Part shown: positions 49,003 to 57,669 of the stretch, piece by piece
Layout of the letters: every line of letters begins with the position of its first letter
How positions within the stretch are numbered: the first letter of the stretch is position 1
Origin: Rikenellaceae bacterium
GTDB taxonomy: Bacteria > Bacteroidota > Bacteroidia > Bacteroidales > Rikenellaceae
Length of the DNA: 64,000 nt
Reading direction: 5' to 3'
NCBI GenBank assembly: GCA_902363575.1
Contig: CABJAJ010000006.1
Coordinates: forward strand, 1 to 64,000
Notes under the pieces: model-generated
What the model saw: the letters and a program-made list of their open reading frames with translations, nothing else
Told to the model about the DNA's origin: nothing
Databases searched by the model: none
Position numbers and translations under genes: made by a program

Positions 49003-51228
49003 ATGGATTACACTGCCGAGGATGAGAAGCTCATCAAGGAAAAATGGGAAGACCTGCTGTTTTCGTGCACGAAAATCTGCAAGAACGATGAGGACTGGAA
49101 CTTCATCAAGCGGGCTTTTTTCCTTGCCAAGGAAGCACACCAGGGGGTAAGGCGTCGCTCGGGCGAGCCTTACCTGCTGCATCCGATCGCAGTGGCCAAA
49201 ATCGTCATCGAGGAGATCGGACTGGGCGTGAAGTCGGTCGTCGCTTCGCTGCTGCACGACGTGGTGGAGGACACCGAATACACGGTCGAGGATATGGAAC
49301 GCATTTTCGGCCCCAAGATCGCCTCGATGGTGGACGGTCTGACGAAGATGTCGGGCGTTTTCAACGCCGACACCTCCGAGCAGGCCGAGTATTTCCGTAA
49401 AGTGCTGCTGACCCTCTCGGACGACGTGCGCGTGATCCTGATCAAGATAGCCGACCGGCTGCACAACATGCGCACGCTAGGGGCCATGCCGCTGAACAAG
49501 CAGATCAAGATCACGGGCGAGACGATCTACCTCTTCGCGCCGCTGGCGTACCGGTTGGGGCTCTATTCCATCAAGACCGAGCTGGAGGATCTCTGCATGA
49601 AGTACCGCTTCCCGCAGCCCTATGCCGAGATCACGGAAAAATTGCGGGCTTCGGAGTCGGAGCGCCAGAAATTCATCGACAAGTTCACCGCTCCCATCAA
49701 GGAATCGCTCGACCGCGACCACATCAACTACGAGATTTCGGGCCGCGTCAAGAGCGTCTATTCGATCTGGTCGAAGATGCAGCGCAAGCAGATTCCCTTC
49801 GAGGAGATTTACGACCTGTTTGCCGTGCGCATCGTGTTCAAATCGCTGCCGTTCCCGTCGGAAAAAACCCAATGCTGGCAAATCTACTCGACCATCACCG
49901 ATATTTACACGCCGAAACCCGACCGGCTGCGCGACTGGATCAGCATGCCCAAGGCAAACGGCTACGAGGCGCTCCATTCGACGGTCATGGGTCCCGACGG
50001 AGTATGGGTCGAGGTGCAAATCCGCACGCAGCGCATGGAGGATATCGCCGAGCGAGGATTTGCCGCCCACTGGAAATACAAGCACGCAACCATATCCAAC
50101 GACGAGGATGAATTCGACAAGTGGCTCAAGAAAATCCGGGACGCGCTGAACAGTCCGACGGAGAACGCCGTGGACTTCCTGGACAACTTCAAGTTATCGC
50201 TATATACATCTGAAATCGTTGTTTTTACACCGAAAGGAGAATCGCGGAAAATGCCTTACGGCGCCACCGCATTGGACTTTGCCTACGACATCCACTCGAA
50301 AATCGGCAACAGCGCGATCGGTGCCAAGATCAACCATAAGATCGAGCCTATCACCAAGCAGATCCAGAGCGGCGACCAGATCGAGATCATCACGGCGGAT
50401 ACGGCCCGTCCGAAACCCGAATGGCTCGACATCGTTACCACGCTCAAGGCCCGGCAGGCGATCAAAAGCTTCCTCAAACGCGAGCGGCAGAACAACATCG
50501 AGCGGGGTATGCACTTGCTCGAAGAGAAGATGAAGGAGCTCGATATCAAGCTCAGCGGCCGCGTGCTGCGCAAAATCGTCCCGGCTTACGGCTCCACGAC
50601 CAAGGAGGAGCTTTACAGCAACATCGGGGCGGGCATTGTCGATCTGCAGGACCTCGAAAAGGTACTTAAGGTCAATTCGACGATGAAAATCCTGAAATTC
50701 TGGACCCTGTTCATCAACAAGAACCACGATGAGGAGGCGGACGACACCGGCAAACCGGAGCAGTCGGAACATGCCGACCACCCCGCAGAATCATCCGACG
50801 AGCCGCGCTTTGAAATCGCCGAGTGCTGCAAGCCGATTCCGGGCGACAGCGTGGTGGGCTTCAGGGACCGAGAGAGCGGCAAGATCATCGTCCACAAATC
50901 CAACTGCGACGAGCTCAACCGGCTCGCTTCGCAGTACGGACGCAACATCGTCAAAGAGGAGATCAAATGGTCGCAACATAAGGCCGTCTCCTACCTTTCC
51001 AGCATCTCGGTGCGCGGCATCGACCGCATGGGGCTGTTGCTCGACCTGGCCAAAGTGGTTACGGGCGATTTCAGCATCAACATCCGCGAGATCGGCATAC
51101 AAAGCCATGACGGCATATTCGAGGGCAATATCAGCCTCTATGTCCGGGATGCGGAGAGTCTGCACGCCATGATGGAGAAGATACGAAAAATCAAAGGTAT
51201 AGAAAGTGTAAAACGAACCCTTACTTGA
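49003..51228 (+). CDS. rsh: Bifunctional (p)ppGpp synthetase/hydrolase (RelA/SpoT homologue)
   Basis: Long RSH protein of 741 residues that makes and degrades (p)ppGpp in the stringent response. The hydrolase HD motif is LLHDVVEDTEY (H85, D86) with RLHNMRTLGAM later. The synthetase domain contains GRVKSVYSIWSKMQRKQ and YEALHSTVMGPDGVWVEVQIR. A TGS domain (VVFTPKGESRKMPYGATALD) begins near residue 405. The conserved-cysteine stretch AECCKPIPGDSVVGF is near 605, and an ACT domain ends the protein. Both catalytic domains look intact. It starts 3 bp after recA. Confidence 0.94.
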   Translation: MDYTAEDEKLIKEKWEDLLFSCTKICKNDEDWNFIKRAFFLAKEAHQGVRRRSGEPYLLHPIAVAKIVIEEIGLGVKSVVASLLHDVVEDTEYTVEDMERIFGPKIASMVDGLTKMSGVFNADTSEQAEYFRKVLLTLSDDVRVILIKIADRLHNMRTLGAMPLNKQIKITGETIYLFAPLAYRLGLYSIKTELEDLCMKYRFPQPYAEITEKLRASESERQKFIDKFTAPIKESLDRDHINYEISGRVKSVYSIWSKMQRKQIPFEEIYDLFAVRIVFKSLPFPSEKTQCWQIYSTITDIYTPKPDRLRDWISMPKANGYEALHSTVMGPDGVWVEVQIRTQRMEDIAERGFAAHWKYKHATISNDEDEFDKWLKKIRDALNSPTENAVDFLDNFKLSLYTSEIVVFTPKGESRKMPYGATALDFAYDIHSKIGNSAIGAKINHKIEPITKQIQSGDQIEIITADTARPKPEWLDIVTTLKARQAIKSFLKRERQNNIERGMHLLEEKMKELDIKLSGRVLRKIVPAYGSTTKEELYSNIGAGIVDLQDLEKVLKVNSTMKILKFWTLFINKNHDEEADDTGKPEQSEHADHPAESSDEPRFEIAECCKPIPGDSVVGFRDRESGKIIVHKSNCDELNRLASQYGRNIVKEEIKWSQHKAVSYLSSISVRGIDRMGLLLDLAKVVTGDFSINIREIGIQSHDGIFEGNISLYVRDAESLHAMMEKIRKIKGIESVKRTLT

Positions 51229-51229
51229 T

Positions 51230-51784
51230 ATGGACGACGAATTGATTTCCACACTATGGAGCCTGCTGCTGCTTGCGGCCGCGTTGCTGCCATCCATTCT
51301 GCAGATCAAGAAAAAACGGGAACTCGCACGCCGCAAGAGCGGCCGCGCGGAGCAAACGGTTTCCGAGTACGGAACCACCCGGCAGACGCAGGATAACCGG
51401 CACGACACCGACTACGATCCGACGTACGGGCAATCTACCGAGACAGCCGAACCGTCCGCCACCCGGCACGCGGAACCGCAAAGGATGCAGAATCACGCGC
51501 AAACGATCAATCCGTCAGCCACAAACGGCAATACGGAAGACGGCACAATCGATTTTTCGGGCACAATAAGCTCAGAGCAACATTCCGACGACTTATCACT
51601 CCAAACCGTCGCGCATGGCGCAACCAAAGGCTGCGACCGGCTCAAACACAACATGCCGGATACTCACCACAGAGCGACACAGACCGAACAGGACGACGGC
51701 CCTTTGGCCGGATTCGACCTGCGACATGCCGTCATCTATGCGGAAATCCTGAAACCCAAATTCGGCCCCCAATCCGAAGACTAA
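51230..51784 (+). CDS. Membrane-anchored low-complexity protein with a conserved C-terminal motif
   Basis: A 184-residue protein with one N-terminal membrane helix (TLWSLLLLAAALLPSIL), a basic KIKKKRELARRKS-like stretch, a long polar low-complexity linker, and the C-terminal element FDLRHAVIYAEILKPKF. That C-terminal element recurs at the ends of small Bacteroidetes membrane proteins of unknown function, from memory. The start overlaps nothing but comes 1 bp after rsh, and the HIT gene follows by 14 bp. The long linker makes it unusually long for such proteins. Confidence 0.65.
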   Translation: MDDELISTLWSLLLLAAALLPSILQIKKKRELARRKSGRAEQTVSEYGTTRQTQDNRHDTDYDPTYGQSTETAEPSATRHAEPQRMQNHAQTINPSATNGNTEDGTIDFSGTISSEQHSDDLSLQTVAHGATKGCDRLKHNMPDTHHRATQTEQDDGPLAGFDLRHAVIYAEILKPKFGPQSED

Positions 51785-51798
51785 CTAAATCAAACACT

Positions 51799-52191
51799 AT
51801 GGCAACGCTTTTTACCCGGATCATCAACCAAGAGATCCCGTCCTACAAAATAGCCGAGGACGACCGTTTCTACGCTTTTTTAGACATCAATCCGCTTACC
51901 AAAGGTCATACGTTGGTCGTCCCGAAAACAGAGGTCGATTACCTGTTCGACCTCGACGACGACACGCTCGCCTCCATGATGGTTTTCGCCAAAAGGGTAG
52001 CGGGCCAAATCCGGACGAAAACAGACTGTAAACGGGTGGCAATCGTGGTGCTGGGGCTCGAAGTTCCCCATGCGCACATCCATCTGATCCCTATAAACGA
52101 AGAGGAGGACGTCGATTTCAAACGTGAAAAGCTCAAAATGAATCCGGAAGAGTTCCGAAAAATTGCGGACGAACTCCGCCTTGCCGATTAG
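51799..52191 (+). CDS. HIT-family nucleotide hydrolase/transferase
   Basis: A 130-residue histidine-triad protein of the HINT/PKCI type. The catalytic triad is in VPHAHIHLIPI (about residues 89-99). The N-terminus (FTRIINQEIPSYKIAEDDRFYAFLDI) and HTLVVPKTEVDYL are typical. It probably hydrolyses adenosine phosphoramidates. It is the last gene of the bcp-recA-rsh run and is followed by a terminator. Confidence 0.93.
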   Translation: MATLFTRIINQEIPSYKIAEDDRFYAFLDINPLTKGHTLVVPKTEVDYLFDLDDDTLASMMVFAKRVAGQIRTKTDCKRVAIVVLGLEVPHAHIHLIPINEEEDVDFKREKLKMNPEEFRKIADELRLAD

Positions 52192-52220
52192 TCGGCAAGC
52201 GTAACTAATTCATTTGAAGA

Positions 52221-52251
52221 GGGTAGCATCTCAACGATGCTGCCCCTTTTT
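52221..52251 (+). terminator. Terminator after the HIT gene
   Basis: A 10-bp stem with one G-U pair (GGGTAGCATC / GATGCTGCCC) and a 5-nt loop, followed by CTTTTTG. Confidence 0.85.
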
Positions 52252-52814
52252 GTTTTTTAACATAATATATCCGAAATGAAGTCGAATGTTCATACTTGCC
52301 AATAATTCCATCGGATTATGTACAAAATCGGTTATTTATCATGAAATAGGGTGGTGAATTTACATATGTAATATATTCATCGTGGGCCAACAGCTATCAT
52401 TATTTACATTTGTATTCAATAGTTGCCCTTTCATATGTTAATAATTGTATCTTGTAAATTATTTGACAGATGCCGCCAATCGCCAAAATCAAGCAGAATC
52501 ATCTATGTTCAATTACTGAATATAACCAATTATTATCATTTATTCCCAATATTTTACGCAAACTATATAAAGTAAAATCTACGTACAGACCATATACGGA
52601 TGCGGTATTTGAATATTGCTGCCTATATAACGATATAAAGATTGATAAATCCTGATTTACCAGTTATTTTATACTTATTGGTTCAATATTTACTTCTTAT
52701 ACGAATATTCGCCGGATTTAACCGTTAAGAGTTATTAACATTTGTAAACACTGAATCCATGCATTTTGTATTCACAAATGTATTCGATCGCGCTGGTTAC
52801 AAAAGAAAAATGAT
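52252..52814. other. AT-rich intergenic region without a supported gene
   Basis: About 560 bp of visibly AT-richer sequence than the flanks. The only open frame of note (52470-52655, 61 codons) has no promoter, no recognisable motif and an AT-driven composition, so I do not call it. Foreign origin, a relic, or a regulatory region for the HTH gene are all possible. Confidence 0.6.
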
Positions 52815-52822
52815 TATATTTG
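52815..52822 (+). promoter_or_regulatory. -7 promoter element (TATATTTG) of the HTH gene
   Basis: Perfect TAnnTTTG 15 bp before the ATG at 52838. No clear TTG at -33. Confidence 0.6.
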
Positions 52823-52837
52823 TGAAAAATTCTCTTT

Positions 52838-53269
52838 ATGCGGGAAAAATTGCTCCGTCTCATGCAAACCGAAGGATTGACTTCGAGCCGGCTCGCTGAG
52901 CTGCTGGAAACACAGCCCTCCAGCATTTCGCATTTGTTATCGGGAAGAAACAAACCGAGCTTCGATCTGATCCAAAAAATTCTGCGGCGGTTTCCGCGCA
53001 TCAATCCCGACTGGCTCTTGCTCGATTCCGAGCGGATGTTTCGCAACGATGCGTCGGAATTCACCGCGCCCGCTTTATTCGCGGATGACAATCCGAATGA
53101 AAGTTCTGCCGGAACCGATTCGACCGAACAAGAGGAGGACACAAGCGCAGCACCACCACAAAAATTTTCATCCCGTCTTCTTTCCCATGGCATGGAAAAT
53201 CGGAGCTTTCGTCAGGTCATCCTGCTTTATGACGACGGCACCTGTGAAAATTATCGAACCCGAGAGTGA
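52838..53269 (+). CDS. Small XRE-type HTH DNA-binding protein
   Basis: A 143-residue protein with an N-terminal Cro/C1-type helix-turn-helix (residues 1-65): SSRLAELLETQPSSISHLLSGRNKPSFDLIQ, where the recognition helix lies around 28-36, then FPRINPDWLLLDSERMF. A polar linker of about 45 residues leads to a short C-terminal segment ending RQVILLYDDGTCENY. This layout is common for single regulators in Bacteroidales. Its targets are unknown. It stands alone in the gene-poor segment. Confidence 0.85.
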   Translation: MREKLLRLMQTEGLTSSRLAELLETQPSSISHLLSGRNKPSFDLIQKILRRFPRINPDWLLLDSERMFRNDASEFTAPALFADDNPNESSAGTDSTEQEEDTSAAPPQKFSSRLLSHGMENRSFRQVILLYDDGTCENYRTRE

Positions 53270-54266
53270 TTCTCTGAACATCGCCTTTGATGGGAGCGGC
53301 ACAAACTTGTCGATGAATTTCCGGCGCGTCCACTCCGGACTCCTCCGTTTGCTGCTATCGATGGAGGGCATCCCGGATAGAAGTCATCGGCAGAGTAGCG
53401 TTAAGTAGAGGACATCCCCATAACCCTTCAAAGCGAGAAAAGTTTTAACATAATGATTAGGGTGACAATTCCGCCCAGAACACCACATGACATCTCTCCC
53501 TCGTCATGGACAGACGGCTCACCCGTTTTTTCTAAGTAAATATTTCTCCCGGGAATAATTCATCCTCCAATCCCTTCGGGATAGTTGCCCCGATTACCTG
53601 CAAAGGAGTACTATAATGGGATGCGGACACGCTCAGTCGGTATCCTGAGAAGAGACCGACCAGTCGACGGATATCCGTCTCTCTGCACTTTGTAGCAACG
53701 GATCGAATGGTTAACTAACAGAATTCCGGAAATCGCGACACGCTGCAAGCTTCTAAGAAATCGCGGCATGCCTTAAATTTCTAACCGGTCGATTCAACAG
53801 AACGGCGGGTTAAACATCGCAACCATTGTCGTTCTGAAACCGAAAATGGATTGTATCACGATCACATGATGACCAAGAGCTGATGCGGAGCGAAGCGACG
53901 CAGGGATAATCCGTGCCATCACCGGTACAATCCAGATTCCGAACGTCAATCCGCAAAATCTCACCGGGAAGATTCACTCTTCCAAAAAACTATCCGAAAA
54001 CCGAACGGCACATAATTTGAATCAATATTCCTATTATGTTAAATTATACATACAATATATAACGTGCGTATCGGAACATGACCCAAACGGTCATCACGCA
54101 TACAACCGCTAAAAGGCGGTCTGTTCACGCTTCCGGGCAATTAAGGGGTTGGGAATCTAATCCATTCTCTATTTATCCGAAGGAAATCAAACCGGCAAAA
54201 GACTGAGCGGCTTCCACCGGGAAAGATGCTTTTTAACAAAGAAGCTTTAATACGTGTTCCCGTCTC
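53270..54266. other. One-kilobase segment without a recognisable gene
   Basis: No long open frame, RNA gene or mobile-element feature is recognisable here. It contains a tandem pair of 28-bp units at 53729-53784, a 14-bp palindrome GACGGATATCCGTC at 53666-53679, and an AT-rich patch near 54010-54065. An unusual structured RNA or a heavily decayed gene is possible, but I cannot show either. Confidence 0.6.
53729..53784. repeat. Imperfect tandem pair of 28-bp units
   Basis: Two adjacent 28-bp units begin GAAATCGCG and end TTCTAA, agreeing at 21 of 28 positions. No third unit is visible on either side. Confidence 0.6.
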
Positions 54267-54776
54267 TTAAAACGATTGTCGAATACGATTCATGCTTAGG
54301 TGCAATTCAGCCAAGCGCTTTCGTTTCTTTTTGTATGCCAACGCTAAACAGATGCAAGCAATCATTACCGGCACGGAGGCCAATCCCCACAGACCGCCTC
54401 CCATAAATACAATTGAACAGGCAAGGCCGACAAATGCATTGCGCCACGGATGGGATTCGATCGTCCAGCCCAGGCAAACGCAAACACCGGCGATCAACGC
54501 ATACGTGATTCCGAAGCCTGTCATCCATGCCGAGTCAGCGGATTGCGATAAGATGCTCGCGGCGTCAATTGCCATCAATGCGGCCGAGCCGAAAACGATG
54601 TACTTCGATTTGCTGACCAAATCCGTAGCATCATCCAGTTCGGCCTGCAAAACCATTGACTTGCAGTATAGAAACTTCCATTGGGCCTCCTTGTCCCGGT
54701 CAAAAGGGAATCCACAACGGTCGCAAACGGACACCACTGTGCCCGACTCCACATAACAATACGGACATTTCATCAT
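54267..54776 (-). CDS. Zinc-ribbon membrane protein of unknown function
   Basis: About 169 residues from the preferred start. A zinc-ribbon-like motif opens the protein (CPYCYVESGTVVSVCDRCGFPFD, with two C-x2-C pairs written here in part). Then comes a soluble stretch and about three membrane helices (from around 60 to 155), ending in a basic tail KKKRKRLAEL. The frame is open to 54935, but the extra residues are basic with scattered cysteines and unlike the core, so 54776 or 54773 is the likelier start. No family name is assigned. Confidence 0.6.
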   Translation of the reverse strand: MMKCPYCYVESGTVVSVCDRCGFPFDRDKEAQWKFLYCKSMVLQAELDDATDLVSKSKYIVFGSAALMAIDAASILSQSADSAWMTGFGITYALIAGVCVCLGWTIESHPWRNAFVGLACSIVFMGGGLWGLASVPVMIACICLALAYKKKRKRLAELHLSMNRIRQSF

Positions 54777-55015
54777 CCAGGTTTCTAATTTCGTTTTAAC
54801 CGACATGCGGCTCACGGCTTGTTTCATGGCAAGAATACAGGCCTGACACCCCTTTGGCCGGTCTAATCTTCGGTCAAATTTATGGAAACAGTCCCGGATT
54901 CGCCGTTGCAACGATTGATAAGACGGTCGAAACAAGTTCGCGGGCCGTGTTATAGCAGGAACCTGCCGAGGCTTGAATGGGAACAGCTCAAACGCAAACT
55001 AAAGCCCGCAGCCGC

Positions 55016-55045
55016 TTGCCTTTGCGCAGGCTTGTATTATCTTTG
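55016..55045 (+). promoter_or_regulatory. Promoter (TTG-N19-TATCTTTG) before 55062
   Basis: TTG at 55016-55018 and TATCTTTG at 55038-55045 are separated by exactly 19 nt. It is the complete Bacteroidetes promoter form, 16 bp before the ATG at 55062. It probably drives the downstream metal transporter genes too. Confidence 0.75.
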
Positions 55046-55061
55046 TACCGTAATCACAACC

Positions 55062-55589
55062 ATGAAAAAAACGGCGCTCATCCTGACGGCATTCGCTCAT
55101 TTCCATCCCCTTCGGTGCAAGGAACAGTTGTCCCGTGCGGTCCGGTCGGGTGCTCCACAACCGAGACGCCGTATAACCGATTACCTCACCGCGGGGCTCG
55201 TCCCGTTGTCCACCTGGTTGTTGCATCCCTGGCGGAAGAATCCGGCAAGTCTCGGCCTGACCCACGAGGTCATCCCGGGACCGGGGATGGCTCTCGCAAG
55301 CACGTTCCCCAAACGGATGGAAGCGCCCTTGATCGCGCACGCAAACCGGCAGTCTTCGGCAGAGGAGATAAAACAACGGATTCTCATCGCCGGATTCTCC
55401 GGGGAGGTAAATCTGGCCCGGATTCTCTTTCCCCTCGGGAACTATGGTATCAGGAGCGTCGTGTCCTCCGCCCTGCAGCTGGCCGGCACCGTCCTTTCGG
55501 CCACCGGTCTGAGTTTCCACGATGAACATTGCCGGGAACTACCCTGCCTCGTCGGGCGGGAAACCCTTATCATTCAATCCGAAACATGA
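55062..55589 (+). pseudogene. Probably decayed gene, possibly a CbiK-like cobaltochelatase
   Basis: The frame from ATG 55062 is open for 175 codons and starts MKKTALILTAF below a good promoter, but the composition (many Arg, Pro, Ser) suggests frameshifted coding. Short stretches recall sirohydrochlorin cobaltochelatase CbiK: LILTAF at the start, VVASLAEESGK in another frame near 55210, and THEVIPG, then ALASTFPKRMEAPLIAH and ARILF, in the first frame. CbiK is about 260-290 residues, so this copy would be shortened and shifted more than once. The stop overlaps the znuA-like start. The family call is tentative. Confidence 0.35.
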
Positions 55590-56440
55590 AACAAATACTG
55601 CATATCCTGCCGCTGCTCCTGCTGGTCGGCTGCTCCGCAAAACCGCGCCCTGCCGCGGATACGACACTTACCGTTTCGATTCTTCCGCTTCGCCAGATCG
55701 TTTCGTCCATCGTGGGCGACGATTTCGGAATCGAAGTGCTCGTACCTGCCGGGGCGAGTCCCGAGACTTTCGAGCCGACAGCCCGCCAAATCGCCGCGCT
55801 CGACCGCTCGACGCTGGTGTTCAGCGTCGGATTGATCGACTTCGAACGCAACCTGCTCGCACGCATCGGCAGTCCCGAACGCATGGTCGATCTGAGCAGC
55901 GGCATCGAGCCGATCGCGGGCGACTGCTCCCACGCCAAAACGGAAAAACAGCATGCGCACGGCATCGATCCCCACATCTGGACTTCGCCGCGCGAACTGC
56001 GCATCATGGCCCGCAACGCCTACGAAGCCATCGCAAGGCAATGGCCCGATTCCGTCAAATACCGGGACAATTATGCCCTGCTCGATGCACGGCTCCGGGA
56101 CCTCGACAGCCTGACCGCAGCGGAAATCGCCCGCAGCGGCCGATCCTATTTCCTTATCTACCACCCTGCCCTCACCTACTACGCCCGCGCCTATGGCATC
56201 CGACAGGTCGCCATCGAGGAGCAGGGCAAGGAGCCTTCGCCCAAACGACTGAGCCGCCTGATCGAACAGGCCCGTAAGGACGGAATCCGGCGTGTCTTCT
56301 ACCAAAGCCAGTTCCCCGCCTCGAGTGTCGAAATCCTCGCTTCAGACATCGGCGCAAGCCCCGTAGCCATCGACCCGCTGGCGGAAGACGTGACGGGCAA
56401 CATCCGCCATATCACCCATCTTATCGCAGCCGAACCATGA
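55586..56440 (+). CDS. znuA: Metal ABC transporter substrate-binding lipoprotein (ZnuA-like)
   Basis: Cluster A-I metal-binding protein, 284 residues, anchored as a lipoprotein through C16 (LLLVGCSAK). The metal-ligand pattern of this family is visible: PETFEPTARQ at the usual first-ligand region, the His-containing DPHIWTSPRE, and IYHPALTYYARAYGI. A short His-bearing loop (HAKTEKQHAHGID) precedes the DPHIW motif, as in zinc-binding members. The usual first His (PHxYEPT) is replaced by TFEPT. The stop overlaps the ATPase start by 4 bp. No permease gene follows. Confidence 0.87.
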   Translation: MKQILHILPLLLLVGCSAKPRPAADTTLTVSILPLRQIVSSIVGDDFGIEVLVPAGASPETFEPTARQIAALDRSTLVFSVGLIDFERNLLARIGSPERMVDLSSGIEPIAGDCSHAKTEKQHAHGIDPHIWTSPRELRIMARNAYEAIARQWPDSVKYRDNYALLDARLRDLDSLTAAEIARSGRSYFLIYHPALTYYARAYGIRQVAIEEQGKEPSPKRLSRLIEQARKDGIRRVFYQSQFPASSVEILASDIGASPVAIDPLAEDVTGNIRHITHLIAAEP

Positions 56441-57195
56441 AAACACCGCTGGTTTCGCTCAGGCAAGTCAGCGTCCGCTACGACGGCACCTGCGCTTTGG
56501 AAGGGGTCGATCTGGACATCTATCCCGACGACTTCATCGGCATCATCGGCCCTAACGGAGGCGGTAAAACCACGCTGGTCAAGGCCATCCTGGGCACCGT
56601 GCCTTATCAGGGCACCATCGAACGCTCCCCCGCCCTGTTCCGCGGACACGAGCGGCTGATCGGCTATATGCCCCAGCAAACGGCTTTCGACCGCGCATTC
56701 CCCATCTCGGTCAAGGAAGCGGTGCTCTCGGGACTTCAGGCACGAAAGGGATTTTTCAGACCCTACACCCGCAAAGACCGCGCGGAAGCCCTGCGGCTGC
56801 TCGGCGAGGCAGGCATCGGCGACATCGCGGAACGTGCGATCGGCGAAATCTCGGGCGGACAGATGCAGCGGACGCTGCTCTGCCGGGCCATCATTTCCGA
56901 GCCGCGGATGCTTATTCTCGACGAGCCGGCCAACTTCGTGGACAACCGCTTCGAGAACGAGCTCTACGCACTGCTCTCCCGCCTGAGCGCACGCATGGCC
57001 ATCGTCATGGTGTCGCACGACATCGGAACCGTCACCAGCGTGGTGAAAAGCATCGTCTGCGTGAACCGCCGCGTCCACCGTCACGACTCCAACCTCATCA
57101 CCGAAGAGCAGTTGCGCAATTACGATTGTCCGCTACAGATCGTCACGCACGGCGAGGTTCCCCACACAGTGCTCGGTCATCATCCTACGGAATAA
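56437..57195 (+). CDS. znuC: Metal ABC transporter ATP-binding protein (ZnuC-like)
   Basis: ATPase of the metal importer, 252 residues. Walker A is GPNGGGKTTLVKAIL (about residue 38), the Q-loop region is YMPQQTAFDR, the signature is ISGGQMQRTLL, Walker B is LILDEPANFVD and the switch His is in VMVSHDIG. A C-terminal extension includes VNRRVHRHD, typical of this subfamily. It starts inside the znuA stop. The gene is followed by a convergent terminator, so no permease belongs to this operon. The permease at 227-1063 is a candidate partner. Confidence 0.9.
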   Translation: MKTPLVSLRQVSVRYDGTCALEGVDLDIYPDDFIGIIGPNGGGKTTLVKAILGTVPYQGTIERSPALFRGHERLIGYMPQQTAFDRAFPISVKEAVLSGLQARKGFFRPYTRKDRAEALRLLGEAGIGDIAERAIGEISGGQMQRTLLCRAIISEPRMLILDEPANFVDNRFENELYALLSRLSARMAIVMVSHDIGTVTSVVKSIVCVNRRVHRHDSNLITEEQLRNYDCPLQIVTHGEVPHTVLGHHPTE

Positions 57196-57213
57196 AGCCC
57201 TCCCAATAAAAAA

Positions 57214-57245
57214 GGCGGGAATCGCCCGAATGGAAGATTCCCGCC
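57214..57245 (-). terminator. Terminator after the 93-residue protein gene
   Basis: A 10-bp stem (GGCGGGAATC / GATTCCCGCC) with a 12-nt loop. The A run at 57208-57213 gives a U tract on the minus strand. It may also end znuC transcription. Confidence 0.75.
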
Positions 57246-57271
57246 CTGTTTCGGGCATGCCGTCGCAACGG

Positions 57272-57553
57272 CTATTTGTTGATGGCGCTGAGCTTCTCGA
57301 AAAGTTCGCCGTAAGCCGCAACCATTTCGGAACGCAGAGCGGCATAGTGCTTGCGCACGAGCGAGCGATTGTGCGGTTCCGCAGGATTATTCACCTTGAC
57401 ATAGAGTGCATTGCGCACCCCGACAGCCTCTTCCATCACCTTGAAAATCTCTTCCTGCTTGGAGGGTTGGAAGCAGATGGCCATATCGCAGTCGAACACG
57501 ATCTCTTCGAGACGGTAGTCGATCTCTTTCTTCAGGTCTCTCAAATTTGCCAT
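57272..57553 (-). CDS. Small conserved Bacteroidales protein
   Basis: A 93-residue, charged, helical cytoplasmic protein (MANLRDLKKEIDYRLEEIV) with the conserved-looking VNNPAEPHNRSLVRKHY and FEKLSAINK at the end. I recall similar small proteins in Bacteroidales annotated as hypothetical, and no function is known. ATG 57553 is supported by a complete promoter just upstream. The open frame continues to 57796 but crosses that promoter. Confidence 0.8.
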   Translation of the reverse strand: MANLRDLKKEIDYRLEEIVFDCDMAICFQPSKQEEIFKVMEEAVGVRNALYVKVNNPAEPHNRSLVRKHYAALRSEMVAAYGELFEKLSAINK

Positions 57554-57580
57554 AACTCGGATCTCTTTAATTTTGTAGCA

Positions 57581-57611
57581 CAAAGGTAATAAAAGGATTC
57601 GGAATAACAAA
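57581..57611 (-). promoter_or_regulatory. Promoter (TTTG-N19-TACCTTTG) of the 93-residue protein gene
   Basis: On the minus strand TTTG (57611-57608) and TACCTTTG (57588-57581) are 19 nt apart, with the ATG 28 nt below the -7 element. Confidence 0.8.
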
Positions 57612-57669
57612 CGACGTCGCACTTCATTTTTTCGCGGGGCAAGATACCCGCGCAGGCTTCGCTTCGACT

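Noticed and set aside
52470..52655. A 61-codon open frame in the AT-rich gap
   Set aside because: It has no promoter, domain or signal, and its amino-acid composition follows the AT-rich DNA.
53049..53408. Open frame overlapping the HTH gene and extending past its stop
   Set aside because: It is out of frame with the convincing HTH protein and has no recognisable start region. The HTH protein already has a complete family-like C-terminus.
53729..53784. CRISPR-like direct repeats
   Set aside because: Only two adjacent imperfect units with no spacer between them and no cas genes in the window.
54777..54935. Longer N-terminus for the zinc-ribbon membrane protein
   Set aside because: The added residues are basic and unlike the rest. 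The ATG pair at 54773-54776 directly precedes the zinc-ribbon.
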